Source: Megaustenia siamemsis
Lineage: Eukaryota; Mollusca; Gastropoda; Stylommatophora; Ariophantidae
Assembly: GCA_032433765.1 (NCBI GenBank)
Contig: JAVIAB010000073.1
Coordinates: 65,962,205-66,026,204, forward strand
DNA length: 64,000 bases
Reading direction: 5' to 3'
Position numbers and translations under genes: made by a program. Every line of letters begins with the position of its first letter. Positions within the stretch are counted from its first letter, which is position 1. Of the stretch, positions 58,801 through 60,235 are shown piece by piece. Below the pieces are notes generated by a model. That model was not told where the DNA came from. It saw only the letters and a list, made by a program, of their open reading frames with translations, and made no database searches.

Positions 58801-60235
58801 AGCAGAGGCAATGGCACTCCATACAGCCATACAAACTCTCAACATACAGAGGTTGCAAATCCAAAAATTGTCATTCTCACCAATACAAAGTCAGTCATAC
58901 GAGCAATATCAAGAACAAAACAGGATAGACTGATCCAAGAAATAAAGAACAATATATGTTCACTTTCAGAAAAGAAAGAACTAGTTCATCAATGGATACC
59001 AGCACTTTGTGGCATCCCTGGAAATGAGAAAACAGACAAACTCACAGCAGCAGATGGAAGCCTTCAACAGTCCAACCAACTCCAGAGCCTTAAATAAATC
59101 AAAACAATCCTGAAGCAAGCTGGGAAAACAGAACGGAGGAAGCTGCAAGGAAAATATGAGCCAGAACATGACAGCCTAAACAAACTTAGCAGACATGAGC
59201 AGACCAAGATATTCAGAACAGGTCATTGTGGCCTTAGAGCATATCTACATAAGATAGGACTTGGTGACTGCGGAGCAGCCAAACAAACTCCAGGGCATAC
59301 ACTACAGGACTGCAGCACTCTAAACACCCTAACTAAACACCCTAAGAACACAAACATGGCCCACAGAAACAACTCTACATGATAAACTTTGGAGAACCAA
59401 TGATGACATCAAACACACCATCTTGTTCGTGACTGAAGCTGATCTAAATGCATAGAAATAGCTGATCGCTGAAGAAGAAGAATCCACTGTCTTAAGCATG
59501 AAACATGAAGATAGTCTAACATTAATTAAATTTGTTTTAATATTCCATTGATTTATTTATTTCACTTTACCACTAACTTCTGTTGATAAATGTGTGTATA
59601 TTCATGGAGTTGCATGTCCTTTGCAGAACATTTCACCCATAACAACCAATCTGAAAGAATCTCTGTCTCTAGCCAGATCTCCTACTACTTCTGTTGTCAT
59701 TATCATGATATCTTTGATGTATTGAAACCACTTTCTTATAGGTCTGCTATCTCATCTTCCTGGAACCAAACCTTCCATTATTGTTCTTTCCAACCCACTG
59801 TGCCATTTAACATGGCCATAACATTTTAATTTTCTCTGTAAGATATTGTTCATAAGCCAGTTCTCGTCAATGTTTAGATCTTTTAATATGCATTCATTTC
59901 TCATTTTCTTTTTTTCCAAGGTATCTTAAGGATTTTTCTGTTTGTGTATATTTTATTGTGATTTTATTGTTTCTTTTCCAGCATTTTGTCTTTGTTCATC
60001 CTTTTTTATTTTTAACTTTGGATACATTTTTGTGGTGCTAATTATAGAAAGATGTGAAACTTTCTAAGTTACAGTTCCTTAATGATTTGTACACTGTGTG
60101 AGACTAATAACATTTTACATTTGGCTTTTACATCTGCAGGAGATACATTTGTGTGGGGCAAGTATTCAGTTGTGATTAAAGCTTCTAATGCAGATGGAAA
60201 TACAGCACTGTGCTTGTTCAATATTTTTGTACAGA
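1697..60235 (+). CDS. 16-exon EGF/pentraxin/HYR extracellular protein gene (partial at both ends)
   Basis: Exons are 1697-1809, 8983-9112, 12702-12835, 13095-13313, 22869-23099, 26542-26675, 28327-28519, 35908-36029, 41115-41233, 43194-43334, 44980-45145, 45595-45831, 49641-49764, 51875-52043, 53924-54064 and 60140-60235. Each starts after AG and ends before GT, and the phase leaving each exon equals the phase entering the next. They total 2469 bp; phase consistency requires 2472, so three bases are missing (exons 1, 7 and 9). The product (about 824 residues) has 13 complete EGF modules (residues about 1-514), a pentraxin/LamG-like domain (about 515-730) and a HYR domain (about 745-824). It should be secreted or extracellular. 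SVEP1-like or uninflatable-like proteins combine the same domains; orthology is inferred. Start and stop codons lie outside the window. Confidence 0.9.
1827..5605. repeat. 51-bp minisatellite, 74 copies
   Basis: The unit TGTGTGATTGAGGCTTTAGT continues with ACATAATACTGGATTGACAA and GGACTTCTTGC (51 bp). From 1827 to the partial last unit at 5599 there are 3772 bases, which equals 74 x 51 minus two. The two single-base losses can be located: ggatgac for ggattgac at about 4408-4412, and gtgatgagg for gtgattgagg at about 5553-5560. Units are nearly identical; variable sites include GGACTTC/GGAGTTC, GAGGCT/GATGCT, GCTGTG/GCAGTG and one CTAGA. Because 51 is divisible by 3 and the unit lacks stops in one frame on each strand, both strands look open for 0.9 kb or more; this is not evidence of coding. 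Confidence 0.97.
5606..5989. other. AT-rich intron, nothing recognised
   Basis: Low-complexity AT-rich DNA after the 51-bp array. Confidence 0.6.
5990..6610 (-). mobile_element. LINE-H 3' end
   Basis: It is the reverse complement of the 39.34-39.69 kb element: GACAGACCTAAACTACGATACAGA, GACTGGGAACATCTGACAAG, GAAAAGACTCATGAAAAAAATG, and a coding zinc-knuckle-like [20 protein letters not shown] then KLPKEIHNS. Such a C-terminal motif is seen in a group of invertebrate LINEs. Confidence 0.78.
6825..7080 (-). mobile_element. Penelope-like repeat, diverged copy
   Basis: AAATAAACATAAAATGGTAT, AACAAACTATGATGTATCAC and AAGGCCTTCATCAGGTATAAC match the left arm at 48.72-48.85 kb. The hammerhead-like region (6878-6903) reads CTGATGA ... 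GATACATC on the - strand, with GAAA changed to GATA. Confidence 0.55.
7408..7655 (-). mobile_element. Old, diverged SINE related to S1
   Basis: On the - strand: a head with GTTGTTAGTGTGCTC and a B-box GCAAGTTCGATCC, then a body with CACCCAGCTTAC, GGTCACTAAATATGG and similar blocks shared with S1. The body matches S1 while the head matches the 63-bp array unit instead, so it may be a sister SINE family with the same body. No clear TSD. Confidence 0.7.
7656..8982. other. AT-rich intron before exon 2
   Basis: T-rich and A-rich stretches with a pyrimidine tract leading to the exon 2 acceptor. 8530-8780 may hold an old LINE remnant, but no motif was convincing. Confidence 0.5.
8983..9112 (+). CDS. 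Exon 2: end of EGF A and most of EGF B
   Basis: The acceptor is TTCATGCAG and the donor GACAG|GTTAAA. Phase 1 in, phase 2 out. It encodes the last cysteine of module A (GSRC) and module B, beginning DINKTC with CQNNGMC, then CHC and the turn GFTGD. The arginine codon is split with exon 3 (AG + A), which also supplies the sixth cysteine. The reading frame runs on into the intron for a few codons before a stop; I do not count that as coding. Confidence 0.88.
9240..9516 (+). mobile_element. LINE-D 3' fragment
   Basis: AAACATAATTCAAACAAGAC and GTTGAAAGACATAGCAGACT ... GGTAGCCAACCTTTGATGCA matches the 3' end of the 32609-34839 element (reverse). It starts 128 bp after exon 2. Confidence 0.8.
9872..10132 (-). 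mobile_element. RTE-B 3' fragment
   Basis: CATCATCATCATCAAGTACC at the left is the reverse of the RTE-B tail. The body (GATCATGTCTCTTCACAAC ... ACATGGCCAAAAAATGATTA) matches the RTE-B 3' end. Flanks CTATTAATAT (9862-9871) and CTATTAACAT (10133-10142) form a 10-bp duplication with one mismatch. Confidence 0.85.
10308..10345. repeat. (TA)n microsatellite
   Basis: Nearly pure TA dinucleotides follow an A run. A second tract lies at 10753-10800. Confidence 0.95.
10365..10470 (-). mobile_element. LINE-H 3' UTR fragment
   Basis: AGCATCTTGACAGATGGTTG, GTAGTTTGGTAATATTATTA and TTTTATTGAGCAGATGTTCT parallel 55440-55550. No coding content. Confidence 0.5.
10753..10800. repeat. (TA)n microsatellite
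   Basis: Pure TATATA tract of about 48 bp inside the intron between exons 2 and 3. Confidence 0.95.
11085..11400 (-). mobile_element. LINE-H 3' region, diverged
   Basis: Matches on the + strand: TCACATGACCTAGCCACTTTA, GTGTTGCCATTTTGGATGGA, TTTTGTCCTGCCATTGGTATTC parallel the 55.85-56.0 kb copy. Coding frames are lost. Confidence 0.6.
11402..11716 (-). mobile_element. RTE-B subfamily 3' fragment
   Basis: CATCATGTGCCATTCATGTT then CTTTCCTCTTCTCATGATGTG on the + strand is the reverse of the RTE 3' end; it encodes [20 protein letters not shown]. At 11716 it joins a Jockey-like RNase H fragment at TTCAACAT|ACAGAGG. Confidence 0.82.
11717..12350 (+). mobile_element. Jockey-like LINE 3' fragment (RNase H end)
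   Basis: It matches 58840-59485 closely from ACATACAGAGGTTGCAAATC to GCTGAAGAAGAAGAATCCACTGTC, with some deletions. It encodes [20 protein letters not shown] in an open stretch. Its left border is the RTE-B fragment at 11402-11716. Confidence 0.85.
12702..12835 (+). CDS. Exon 3: EGF module C
   Basis: The acceptor is TTTTTTACAG and the donor AAAG|GTTTGT. Phase 2 in, phase 1 out. It completes module B (RC) and encodes module C: CKSQPC, CKNGGSC, SCSC, then [15 protein letters not shown] fits the O-glucosylation pattern CxSxPC and CKNGGSC fits the O-fucose pattern, as in Notch-type EGF repeats (known families; not shown for this protein). Confidence 0.9.
13095..13313 (+). CDS. Exon 4: EGF modules D and most of E
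   Basis: The acceptor is TTCACTCAG and the donor CCTG|GTAACA; 219 bp, phase 1-1. Module D reads CYASPC, CRNNGTC, CDC and SGQNC. Module E (CNNVNC, CGPGDKC-type, CFC) is less regular, and its sixth cysteine lies in exon 5 (GGMSC). The intron before it is only 259 bp, the shortest between confirmed exons. Confidence 0.92.
13314..14445. other. Intron between exon 4 and RTE-B
   Basis: AT-rich. 14150-14300 has more mixed composition, but no recognisable coding or repeat signature. Confidence 0.5.
14446..17197 (+). mobile_element. RTE-B retrotransposon, long 5'-truncated copy
   Basis: 14446-15267 encodes the endonuclease: [68 protein letters not shown] (SDH catalytic). After stops in the linker, RT follows from about 15700: APGPD-like linker, [68 protein letters not shown] (catalytic), then the C-terminus [20 protein letters not shown] and [15 protein letters not shown]. 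The tail is TGATGATGATGAT. The first residues of the endonuclease (WNVRTL region) are missing. At least four in-frame stops show that it is dead. It abuts element 17200-19145. Confidence 0.9.
17200..19145 (-). mobile_element. LINE-D-type element, 5' half (EN and N-terminal RT)
   Basis: On the - strand: [20 protein letters not shown] (endonuclease start), [60 protein letters not shown], then [58 protein letters not shown]. It ends abruptly in RT at 17200, where RTE-B ends. Its sequence is near-identical to the 32609-34839 element where both exist, and it holds the endonuclease that the other lacks. Confidence 0.88.
19150..19640 (-). pseudogene. Fragment of a conserved invertebrate protein of unknown function
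   Basis: On the - strand: [20 protein letters not shown] then [32 protein letters not shown], [20 protein letters not shown] and [12 protein letters not shown]. The motif series LPPLHIKLGLMKNFVKAMDK is familiar from many-copy invertebrate genes that may ride on transposons; function unknown to me. Broken by frameshifts. It abuts the LINE-D-type element at 19145. Confidence 0.5.
19799..19893. repeat. Degenerate (TCTA/TCTG/CCTG)n tetranucleotide tract
   Basis: Runs of CTAT, CTGT and CCTG repeats directly abut the tail end of the R3 element that starts at about 19894. The simplest reading is expansion of the element's own tetranucleotide tail. Confidence 0.85.
19894..20152 (-). mobile_element. 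R3 non-autonomous element with LINE-A-like tail
   Basis: The left end CTATCTATTGTCCTTTCGAG corresponds to the LINE-A tail end. The body (ATGCCAAAATGGTACATATT, GACAGCTTGTCAAGCCACC, TCATTATTCTTTACTTCCC) recurs at 41581-41814 and 62442-62700. No open reading frame is shared. Confidence 0.82.
20500..21605 (-). pseudogene. Mariner-family transposase pseudogene
   Basis: On the - strand: [35 protein letters not shown] (N-terminal domain), then [20 protein letters not shown] (first catalytic Asp), [14 protein letters not shown] strand, LHHDN (second Asp), and [20 protein letters not shown]. The third catalytic residue, normally in the PCDFF motif, reads as Asn (SHNFF). Stops and frameshifts separate the blocks. 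It resembles the GVQW3-type mariner group. TIRs not located. Confidence 0.85.
22046..22560. repeat. R4 interspersed repeat, copy 1
   Basis: About 510 bp, shared at high identity with 40353-40868, from GTGTGTTTATATGTTCGGAA to GGCCTTCCATAACCAAATAA. Blocks such as TTCCTCATATTCCAAGTCCG and GGAGCTACTGAGTTGAGTGC are identical or nearly so. No frame stays open in both copies over the length. Class unknown. Confidence 0.85.
22869..23099 (+). CDS. Exon 5: EGF modules F and G
   Basis: The acceptor is TAATGTAG and the donor GAAG|GTATTT; 231 bp, phase 1-1. Module F has CNRNPC, CLNNGTC, CTC and GFTGSLC. Module G has NINDC, CKNKPC and [12 protein letters not shown]. The last string fits the Asp/Asn hydroxylation pattern CxDxxxxFxCxC, so G may be calcium-binding (family inference). 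Its last cysteine is encoded by exon 6 (GDSC). Confidence 0.92.
23100..24067. other. Intron after exon 5
   Basis: Mostly AT-rich. 23380-23560 faintly resembles an RTE-B 3' end in reverse, too diverged to call. The hAT element begins after 24000. Confidence 0.45.
24667..24925 (+). mobile_element. LINE-D 3' fragment with TSD, inside a hAT pseudogene
   Basis: 8-bp duplications TTATGGAG occupy 24659-24666 and 24926-24933. The insert encodes the C-terminal [40 protein letters not shown], and ends CAATGATGATGATGG. It splits the hAT reading frame. Confidence 0.93.
25590..25865 (+). mobile_element. LINE-D 3' fragment, second insertion in the hAT pseudogene
   Basis: AAACACAATTCAAACAAAGT ... GGTAGCCAACCTTCATTGTGG ... 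GATGATGATATGATGATGATG repeats the 24667-24925 sequence. The flanks TATTAAATT(T)AAA suggest a TSD of about 9-12 bp, but the target is low-complexity. Confidence 0.82.
26542..26675 (+). CDS. Exon 6: EGF module H
   Basis: The acceptor is AACTCCAG and the donor GAG|GTATTT. Phase 1 in, phase 0 out; 134 bp. It encodes GDSC (end of module G), then module H with CASQPC (O-glucose pattern), CSVNGTDIC and [12 protein letters not shown] (hydroxylation pattern), ending GYTGKNCE. The next exon continues in phase 0 with TDINEC. Confidence 0.9.
26999..27172 (-). mobile_element. SINE S1, 5'-truncated copy with TSD
   Basis: Perfect 13-bp duplications AATCACATCTATA occupy 26986-26998 and 27173-27185. The insert is the S1 body in reverse orientation (AAAAGTAAAGTACCCCCGTC through AAGGCTGGGTGA). 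The tRNA-like head is missing, as expected when LINE machinery fails to complete reverse transcription. Confidence 0.9.
27269..27933 (-). mobile_element. RTE-B subfamily 3' end with 11-bp TSD
   Basis: Duplications TCAAATGGTAT occupy 27258-27268 and 27934-27944. The insert has CATCATCATGTGC at the left end (tail) and encodes the C-terminal part [39 protein letters not shown]. It is inserted in another degraded LINE C-terminus ([19 protein letters not shown]) at 27190-28060. Confidence 0.9.
28327..28519 (+). CDS. Exon 7: calcium-binding-type EGF I and start of J (1-bp frameshift)
   Basis: The acceptor is CCTGTTAG and the donor AA|GTAAGT. Module I starts [11 protein letters not shown], the classic calcium-binding EGF opening, followed by CLHNATC and [12 protein letters not shown]. 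After CPAGW the frame slips: GQNC and module J (CTSTTC and on to YICK) lie in the next frame. One base is missing near 28420-28425. The length is 193 bp where phases 0-in and 2-out need 194. The splice sites are good, so this is either an assembly error or a disabling mutation. Confidence 0.86.
28520..29379. other. Intron after exon 7, nothing recognised
   Basis: AT-rich DNA without clear motif; the region ends at the R3-like head and element I. Confidence 0.5.
29380..29450 (+). repeat. R3-like head in an unrelated context
   Basis: CAGGCATGTTCATAAGAGGT then AACTAAGG, GGGCATGGGACTGGCTAACC and CACTGTAAAAA parallels the R3 head (CAGGCATGTCGTAAGAGGTGACTAAGG ... GGCTTGACAAGC ... TTGTAAAAA). The remainder does not match R3. 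Confidence 0.5.
29632..30433 (+). mobile_element. LINE-I reverse transcriptase 3' part
   Basis: It encodes [60 protein letters not shown], then a C-terminal region with [16 protein letters not shown] and ends in AGGAAGAAAAGAAGAAGAAG. In the second copy (46430-47577) FADDQ and [10 protein letters not shown] recur. Stops interrupt both. The clade is not assigned. Confidence 0.8.
30436..32608 (+). mobile_element. LINE-E (SR2/RTE-like), 5' and middle part
   Basis: It starts at the endonuclease ([18 protein letters not shown]), with [18 protein letters not shown] and [20 protein letters not shown] (catalytic SDH), then RT pieces [25 protein letters not shown] and [14 protein letters not shown]. 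Many stops are present. At 32601-32608 (TTGGCAAT) it is interrupted by LINE-D and resumes at 34840. The start abuts the GAA-rich tail of element I. The family resembles the widespread endonuclease-reverse transcriptases of flatworms and molluscs. Confidence 0.85.
32609..34839 (-). mobile_element. LINE-D (RTE-like) inserted in LINE-E
   Basis: 8-bp duplications TTGGCAAT (32601-32608 and 34840-34847) flank 2231 bp on the - strand. The tail is CATCATCA at the left (ATG-type on the coding strand). Coding pieces include EN-RT linker [14 protein letters not shown], [57 protein letters not shown] (catalytic) and a C-terminal [20 protein letters not shown]. It is truncated in the endonuclease ([12 protein letters not shown]), so the 5' end is missing. 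Frameshifts make it inactive. Confidence 0.9.
34840..35650 (+). mobile_element. LINE-E, 3' part (continuation of 30436-32608)
   Basis: It resumes with TTGGCAATAACCAAATAATA exactly where the copy at 41.99 kb is continuous. It encodes [20 protein letters not shown] and [20 protein letters not shown] motifs, is interrupted by the LINE-A fragment at 35201-35356, then continues ACCAGTGGATAAAGAGATAC to about 35650. Confidence 0.85.
35201..35356 (+). mobile_element. LINE-A-type 3' fragment inserted in LINE-E
   Basis: It starts near CTGCTTGCACAAAACAGAGA and ends GGCTCGAAAGGCCAATAGAT with a short (AGAT) tail. It interrupts LINE-E between AATAGTCAAAT and TTGTTAAATACCAG; the uninterrupted copy at 42.36 kb reads AGTCAAATACCAG. 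The flanks GTCAAAT/GTTAAAT look like a mutated 7-bp TSD. Confidence 0.8.
35908..36029 (+). CDS. Exon 8: end of EGF J and EGF K
   Basis: The acceptor is CTCTGCAG and the donor AATG|GTAGGA. Phase 2 in, phase 1 out. It encodes [11 protein letters not shown] (end of J) and module K, CQVANPC, CVNGIC and CIC, followed by N split from a Gly codon. It lies just after the nested LINE block at 30.4-35.65 kb. Confidence 0.88.
36188..36360 (-). mobile_element. Diverged RTE-B 3' fragment
   Basis: ATCATCGAGTATCATTTCTG... GGTGACCATGTCTCTTAAC matches the reverse RTE-B 3' end (CATCATCA... GGTGATCATGTCTCTCCACAAC) with many substitutions. It lies 160 bp after exon 8. Confidence 0.6.
36390..37600. other. Unclassified C-rich intron block
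   Basis: Markedly richer in C and G than neighbouring introns, with a C run GGTCCCCCCCGACTC and an AATAAA at about 36967. It may be an unrecognised mobile element. No RT, transposase or host domain was seen in any frame. Confidence 0.4.
37630..38040 (-). mobile_element. Diverged RTE RT C-terminal remnant
   Basis: On the - strand, [18 protein letters not shown] and [20 protein letters not shown] correspond to the [14 protein letters not shown] and [20 protein letters not shown] blocks of RTE-B, in broken frames. Confidence 0.6.
38075..39000 (+). mobile_element. LINE-A-like reverse transcriptase remnant
   Basis: Broken frames encode [16 protein letters not shown], then [12 protein letters not shown], where the usual catalytic (F/Y)ADD reads FVDD. 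After that come [19 protein letters not shown] and NKCF-type C-terminal motifs. Stops and frameshifts are frequent. Its sequence is closest to the 637-1633 copy, with which it shares GVKQGCIL...PLLFGIV. Confidence 0.78.
39040..39690 (+). mobile_element. LINE-H 3' part
   Basis: It encodes [40 protein letters not shown], then [40 protein letters not shown] and a C-terminal Cys-rich [10 protein letters not shown]. These are the YLGS, VLSTLLYxSE and GRPKLRYKDVCKR-type blocks of a common invertebrate LINE group. Confidence 0.82.
39691..40352. other. Unclassified sequence between LINE-H and R4
   Basis: Contains AGATAG and GTTAG motifs and moderate GC. No coding signature. Confidence 0.4.
40353..40868. 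repeat. R4 interspersed repeat, copy 2
   Basis: Same orientation as copy 1. It ends in a heptamer tail (AATAACC repeated about four times, 40848-40868), which copy 1 has in shorter form. On the - strand GGGAGTTCAAGTCC resembles a tRNA box B; no matching box A was recognised. C and A homopolymers follow at 40895-40920. Confidence 0.85.
41115..41233 (+). CDS. Exon 9: end of EGF K and EGF L (1-bp frameshift)
   Basis: The acceptor is TTTTTTTAAG and the donor CCAG|GTAGGA. It encodes GYGGDQC (end of K), then module L: CMNDGQC and CKCQPG. The two parts are in different frames. One extra A in the run at 41142-41147 (six A now) would join them. The length of 119 bp is one short of 120. This is the third exon of the gene with exactly one missing base. 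Confidence 0.85.
41270..41430 (+). mobile_element. Short LINE RT C-terminal remnant
   Basis: [20 protein letters not shown] resembles the [16 protein letters not shown] block of the LINE-A/E reverse transcriptases. It lies 40 bp after exon 9. No tail or TSD seen. Confidence 0.5.
41581..41814 (+). mobile_element. R3 non-autonomous element with 13-bp TSD
   Basis: Perfect duplications ATCCCCATATCCA occupy 41568-41580 and 41815-41827. The insert starts TGTGTGTCAAATAGTGACAC, includes AGGCATGTCGTAAGAGGTGA and ends CTTCGGCTCAAAAGGACAAG plus AGATAG. The 3' end parallels LINE-A's GGCTCGAAAGGTCAATAGATAG. It is most simply a SINE mobilised by LINE-A enzymes (inference). Confidence 0.9.
41949..42652 (+). 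mobile_element. LINE-E 3' end, uninterrupted copy
   Basis: An open stretch of 178 codons (41988-42521) encodes [20 protein letters not shown], then [35 protein letters not shown] and a [16 protein letters not shown] C-terminus. It ends in a GAAGAAGAAGAAG tail. It is the reference copy that shows which sequences were inserted into the 30.4-35.65 kb copy. The 5' three quarters are absent. Confidence 0.85.
42662..43010 (-). mobile_element. RNase H domain fragment of a LINE
   Basis: On the - strand [40 protein letters not shown] and [20 protein letters not shown]. The order W-V-x-x-G-H-x-x-x-x-G-N-E-x-x matches the end of RNase H domains of LINEs. It follows the LINE-E tail at 42652. Confidence 0.72.
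43194..43334 (+). CDS. Exon 10: end of EGF L and EGF M
   Basis: The acceptor is AATTATACAG and the donor AAAG|GTACTT; 141 bp, phase 1-1. It encodes GFGGNDC, then the last EGF module ([26 protein letters not shown]). CPLSSTC fits the O-fucose pattern. The next exon leaves the EGF region. Confidence 0.92.
43590..44085 (+). mobile_element. Old RTE-B 3' end interrupted by a younger one
   Basis: 43590-43852 encodes a degraded SESW...RIPK-type region and [16 protein letters not shown]. It resumes after 43965 with AGAAAGTTTAATAGAATGG and AAAGTTGTGGAGAGATATGA, the usual RTE-B 3' sequence. The gap holds the 100-bp insert at 43853-43952. Confidence 0.78.
43853..43952 (-). mobile_element. RTE-B subfamily 3' fragment with 13-bp TSD
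   Basis: Perfect duplications AATAAAAGATATC (43840-43852 and 43953-43965) flank 100 bp starting CTCATCATCATCATGTGCC. It is a very short 5'-truncated insertion into an older member of a related family. Confidence 0.92.
44086..44979. other. Intron before exon 11
   Basis: 44290-44700 may be a heavily degraded LINE in reverse orientation, but no diagnostic motif survives. The rest is AT-rich and ends in the exon 11 acceptor. Confidence 0.4.
44980..45145 (+). CDS. Exon 11: pentraxin/LamG-like domain, N-terminal part
   Basis: The acceptor is TACTTTTAG and the donor CC|GTAAGT. Phase 1 in, phase 2 out. It encodes [11 protein letters not shown], then a beta-rich stretch including the signature-like [20 protein letters not shown]. 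Phe-Ser-Ile-Ser-Leu-Trp followed by a Gly-rich turn is typical of concanavalin-A-like pentraxin and laminin-G folds (FTvslWvk...). Confidence 0.85.
45595..45831 (+). CDS. Exon 12: pentraxin/LamG-like domain, core
   Basis: The acceptor is TTTCTTGTAG and the donor AA|GTAAGT; 237 bp, phase 2-2. It contains [14 protein letters not shown] and then [18 protein letters not shown], which matches the hallmark dG-W-H-hv-v-d-G of pentraxin/LamG domains. It ends in a short aromatic segment before the split Asn codon. Several Asn-X-Ser/Thr sequons suggest an extracellular glycoprotein. Confidence 0.88.
46111..46381 (-). mobile_element. LINE-A 3' fragment with TSD
   Basis: Perfect 14-bp duplications TTTTATATGCATAT (46097-46110 and 46382-46395) flank 271 bp of LINE-A 3' end. 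Its tail is CTATCTATCT at the left, followed by TTGACCTTTCGAGCCG. It encodes only the last ~65 residues of the polyprotein ([13 protein letters not shown] ... RDLIKYL). Confidence 0.94.
46430..47577 (+). mobile_element. LINE-I, longer 5'-truncated copy
   Basis: The copy starts in RT with FNRVDRD-type motif A and a GVR(Q)G-type motif [36 protein letters not shown] (catalytic) and [12 protein letters not shown]. It continues through [10 protein letters not shown] to a [13 protein letters not shown] GAA-rich tail. It begins 35 bp after the LINE-A fragment at 46111-46381. Confidence 0.82.
47578..48208. other. Intron sequence, nothing recognised
   Basis: Mixed composition between element I and SINE S1, without clear open frames or repeats. 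Confidence 0.45.
48209..48664 (+). mobile_element. SINE S1, interrupted by a LINE-A fragment
   Basis: The S1 head and body run from 48209 to 48421 (box A AGCTCAGTGG, box B GGTTCGATCCC). The copy then stops and resumes at 48608 with AACACCATATTCCC and the S1 3' end GGGGGGTACTTTACC. The 186 bp between (48422-48607) are LINE-A sequence. The B box here is closer to the tRNA consensus than in the copy at 13-279. Confidence 0.93.
48422..48607 (+). mobile_element. LINE-A 3' fragment inserted in SINE S1
   Basis: The 11-bp target duplication AACACCATATT occupies 48411-48421 and 48608-48618, and the target is SINE S1. The fragment begins GCAAGAGCAGCAGGAATCGG and ends GGCTCGAAAGGTCAATAGAT plus AGATAG, the TAGA-type tail. 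Confidence 0.95.
48763..48788 (-). ncRNA. Hammerhead-ribozyme-like core, best copy
   Basis: The - strand reads CTGATGA (48782-48788), AGGTCTCTGCC (a possible GG/CC stem II plus a wobble), GAAA (48767-48770), T, GTC (48763-48765). This fits CUGANGA - stem II - GAAA - NUH with the very short stem III described for Penelope-like elements. The first stem I pair is mismatched, so self-cleavage is uncertain. Confidence 0.5.
49155..49180 (+). ncRNA. Degenerate hammerhead-like core
   Basis: CTGCCGA replaces CUGAUGA, followed by AGACTTTTGCA, GAAAC and ATC. Stem I pairs with the flanks (TAC/GTA) are kept but the core is mutated, so it is not expected to cleave. Confidence 0.4.
49641..49764 (+). CDS. 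Exon 13: pentraxin/LamG-like domain, C-terminal strands
   Basis: The acceptor is CATTTGGCAG and the donor GAG|GTTAGT. Phase 2 in, phase 0 out. It encodes [10 protein letters not shown], then [19 protein letters not shown]. The pattern leGxlGxx...F.G.i..v.iysreL is the usual end of a pentraxin/LamG fold. It lies between the Penelope-like inverted repeat (48.7-49.2 kb) and the 63-bp array. Confidence 0.88.
49765..50619. other. AT-rich intron after exon 13
   Basis: No recognised element until the LINE fragment at 50620. Confidence 0.5.
50620..50945 (+). mobile_element. Degraded LINE RT C-terminal fragment
   Basis: [34 protein letters not shown] and [10 protein letters not shown] follow the YLGSxITxGGDC...EI and TYGCESW pattern of LINE reverse transcriptases. 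It ends where the 63-bp array begins. Confidence 0.6.
50960..51525 (-). repeat. 63-bp tandem array of tRNA-like SINE heads, 9 copies
   Basis: GCACTAACCACT recurs nine times at a 63-bp spacing, followed by CAGCTATTTAGACTCCCTAC or CAACCAGCAAGACTCCCTAC, and then ATAAGACTTCTATCAG. On the - strand each unit reads GCTGAGTGGTTAGTGC, a tRNA box-A-like motif, matching the head of the old SINE at 7408-7655 and of the sequence at 48925-49015. Two or three sub-variants occur in blocks (Ser-type gtgagtgc first, gtgggtgc last). The array lies between exons 13 and 14. Confidence 0.85.
51875..52043 (+). CDS. Exon 14: end of pentraxin-like domain and linker
   Basis: The acceptor is GGTATAG and the donor CCAG|GTAGGT. 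Phase 0 in, phase 1 out. It encodes [20 protein letters not shown], a tryptophan/tyrosine-rich stretch ([11 protein letters not shown]), and a linker with two cysteines (KSCPFGY and YPTC). Trp/Tyr motifs of this kind close pentraxin domains. A 1.1-kb RTE insertion begins 82 bp after the donor. Confidence 0.85.
52126..53245 (+). mobile_element. RTE-B copy with 13-bp TSD
   Basis: Perfect duplications TGTAGGTATTTTA occupy 52113-52125 and 53246-53258. The insert of 1120 bp starts in RT ([20 protein letters not shown]) and includes [48 protein letters not shown] (catalytic), then a C-terminal part broken by stops, and ends TTTGATGATGATGA. It lies between exons 14 and 15. Confidence 0.94.
53259..53923. 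other. Intron before exon 15, nothing recognised
   Basis: Unique-looking sequence between the RTE-B TSD and the exon 15 acceptor. Confidence 0.5.
53924..54064 (+). CDS. Exon 15: HYR domain, N-terminal half
   Basis: The acceptor is AACTCCACAG and the donor TCAG|GTATAT; 141 bp, phase 1-1. It encodes [20 protein letters not shown] followed by [12 protein letters not shown]. The order C-P-s-d-i, then v-x-W-x-x-P is the HYR (hyalin repeat) signature, an Ig-like fold that in SVEP1-type proteins lies next to sushi or EGF modules. The domain is completed by exon 16. Confidence 0.87.
54290..54930 (+). mobile_element. RTE-B subfamily 3' end
   Basis: It encodes [20 protein letters not shown] (QVxxVKYLGT), [20 protein letters not shown], a frameshifted FLRRMF...[12 protein letters not shown] block, and [17 protein letters not shown]. 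It matches the - strand copies at 27.27 and 60.37 kb. It ends near GAACCACCTATGCC... GAAGATTAAAA without an obvious ATG tail. Confidence 0.8.
55430..56005 (-). mobile_element. LINE-H 3' end and UTR
   Basis: On the - strand [20 protein letters not shown] and DIRMFAGN (LLYGEL...GKRPxGRPxLRYKDV block). The stretch 55430-55545 (AACGTCTTGACAGACGGTCG ...) is also found at 10365-10470, so it is probably 3' UTR. Confidence 0.75.
56085..56900 (+). mobile_element. LINE-H, internally deleted (EN fused to RT tail)
   Basis: The endonuclease opens [20 protein letters not shown], then [28 protein letters not shown] and [15 protein letters not shown]. After about 56640 it jumps to the RT C-terminus ([40 protein letters not shown]). 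Endonuclease catalytic C-terminus and RT fingers/palm are missing. The frame stays open through the joint (56379-56831). Confidence 0.83.
57180..59490 (+). mobile_element. Jockey-like LINE with RNase H, interrupted by SINE S1
   Basis: RT pieces: FFDISCTFDNVW-type motif [21 protein letters not shown] (motif B), then the SINE at 57498-57758, then HADDFAI (catalytic). Next come a C-terminal region with [20 protein letters not shown], and RNase H-like strands ([33 protein letters not shown]). The end is GCTGAAGAAGAAGAATCCAC. Stops are frequent and the endonuclease half is missing. Confidence 0.83.
57498..57758 (+). mobile_element. SINE S1 inserted into a LINE reverse transcriptase
   Basis: 12-bp duplications ACATAACAAAAT occupy 57486-57497 and 57759-57770. 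The insert starts GGGAGTCGCGATAGCTCAG and ends GGGCTCTTTACTTTTACC plus T run. The flanks join to a Jockey-like reverse transcriptase reading INHITK | MLPP ... HADDFAI, so the SINE sits a few residues before the catalytic DD. Confidence 0.93.
59491..60139. other. Intron before exon 16
   Basis: 59630-60010 looks like the reverse complement of an old LINE (T-rich, ACATGGCCATAAC), too degraded to place. The exon 16 acceptor follows. Confidence 0.4.
60140..60235 (+). CDS. Exon 16: HYR domain, C-terminal half
   Basis: The acceptor is CATCTGCAG and the donor CAGA|GTATGT; 96 bp, phase 1-1. It encodes [20 protein letters not shown] then [11 protein letters not shown]. This is the canonical HYR ending: G-d-x-F-x-x-G, then Y, a-x-D-x-x-G-N, and C-x-F-x-I-x-V. 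The phase 1 exit means that at least one further exon lies beyond the window. Confidence 0.88.
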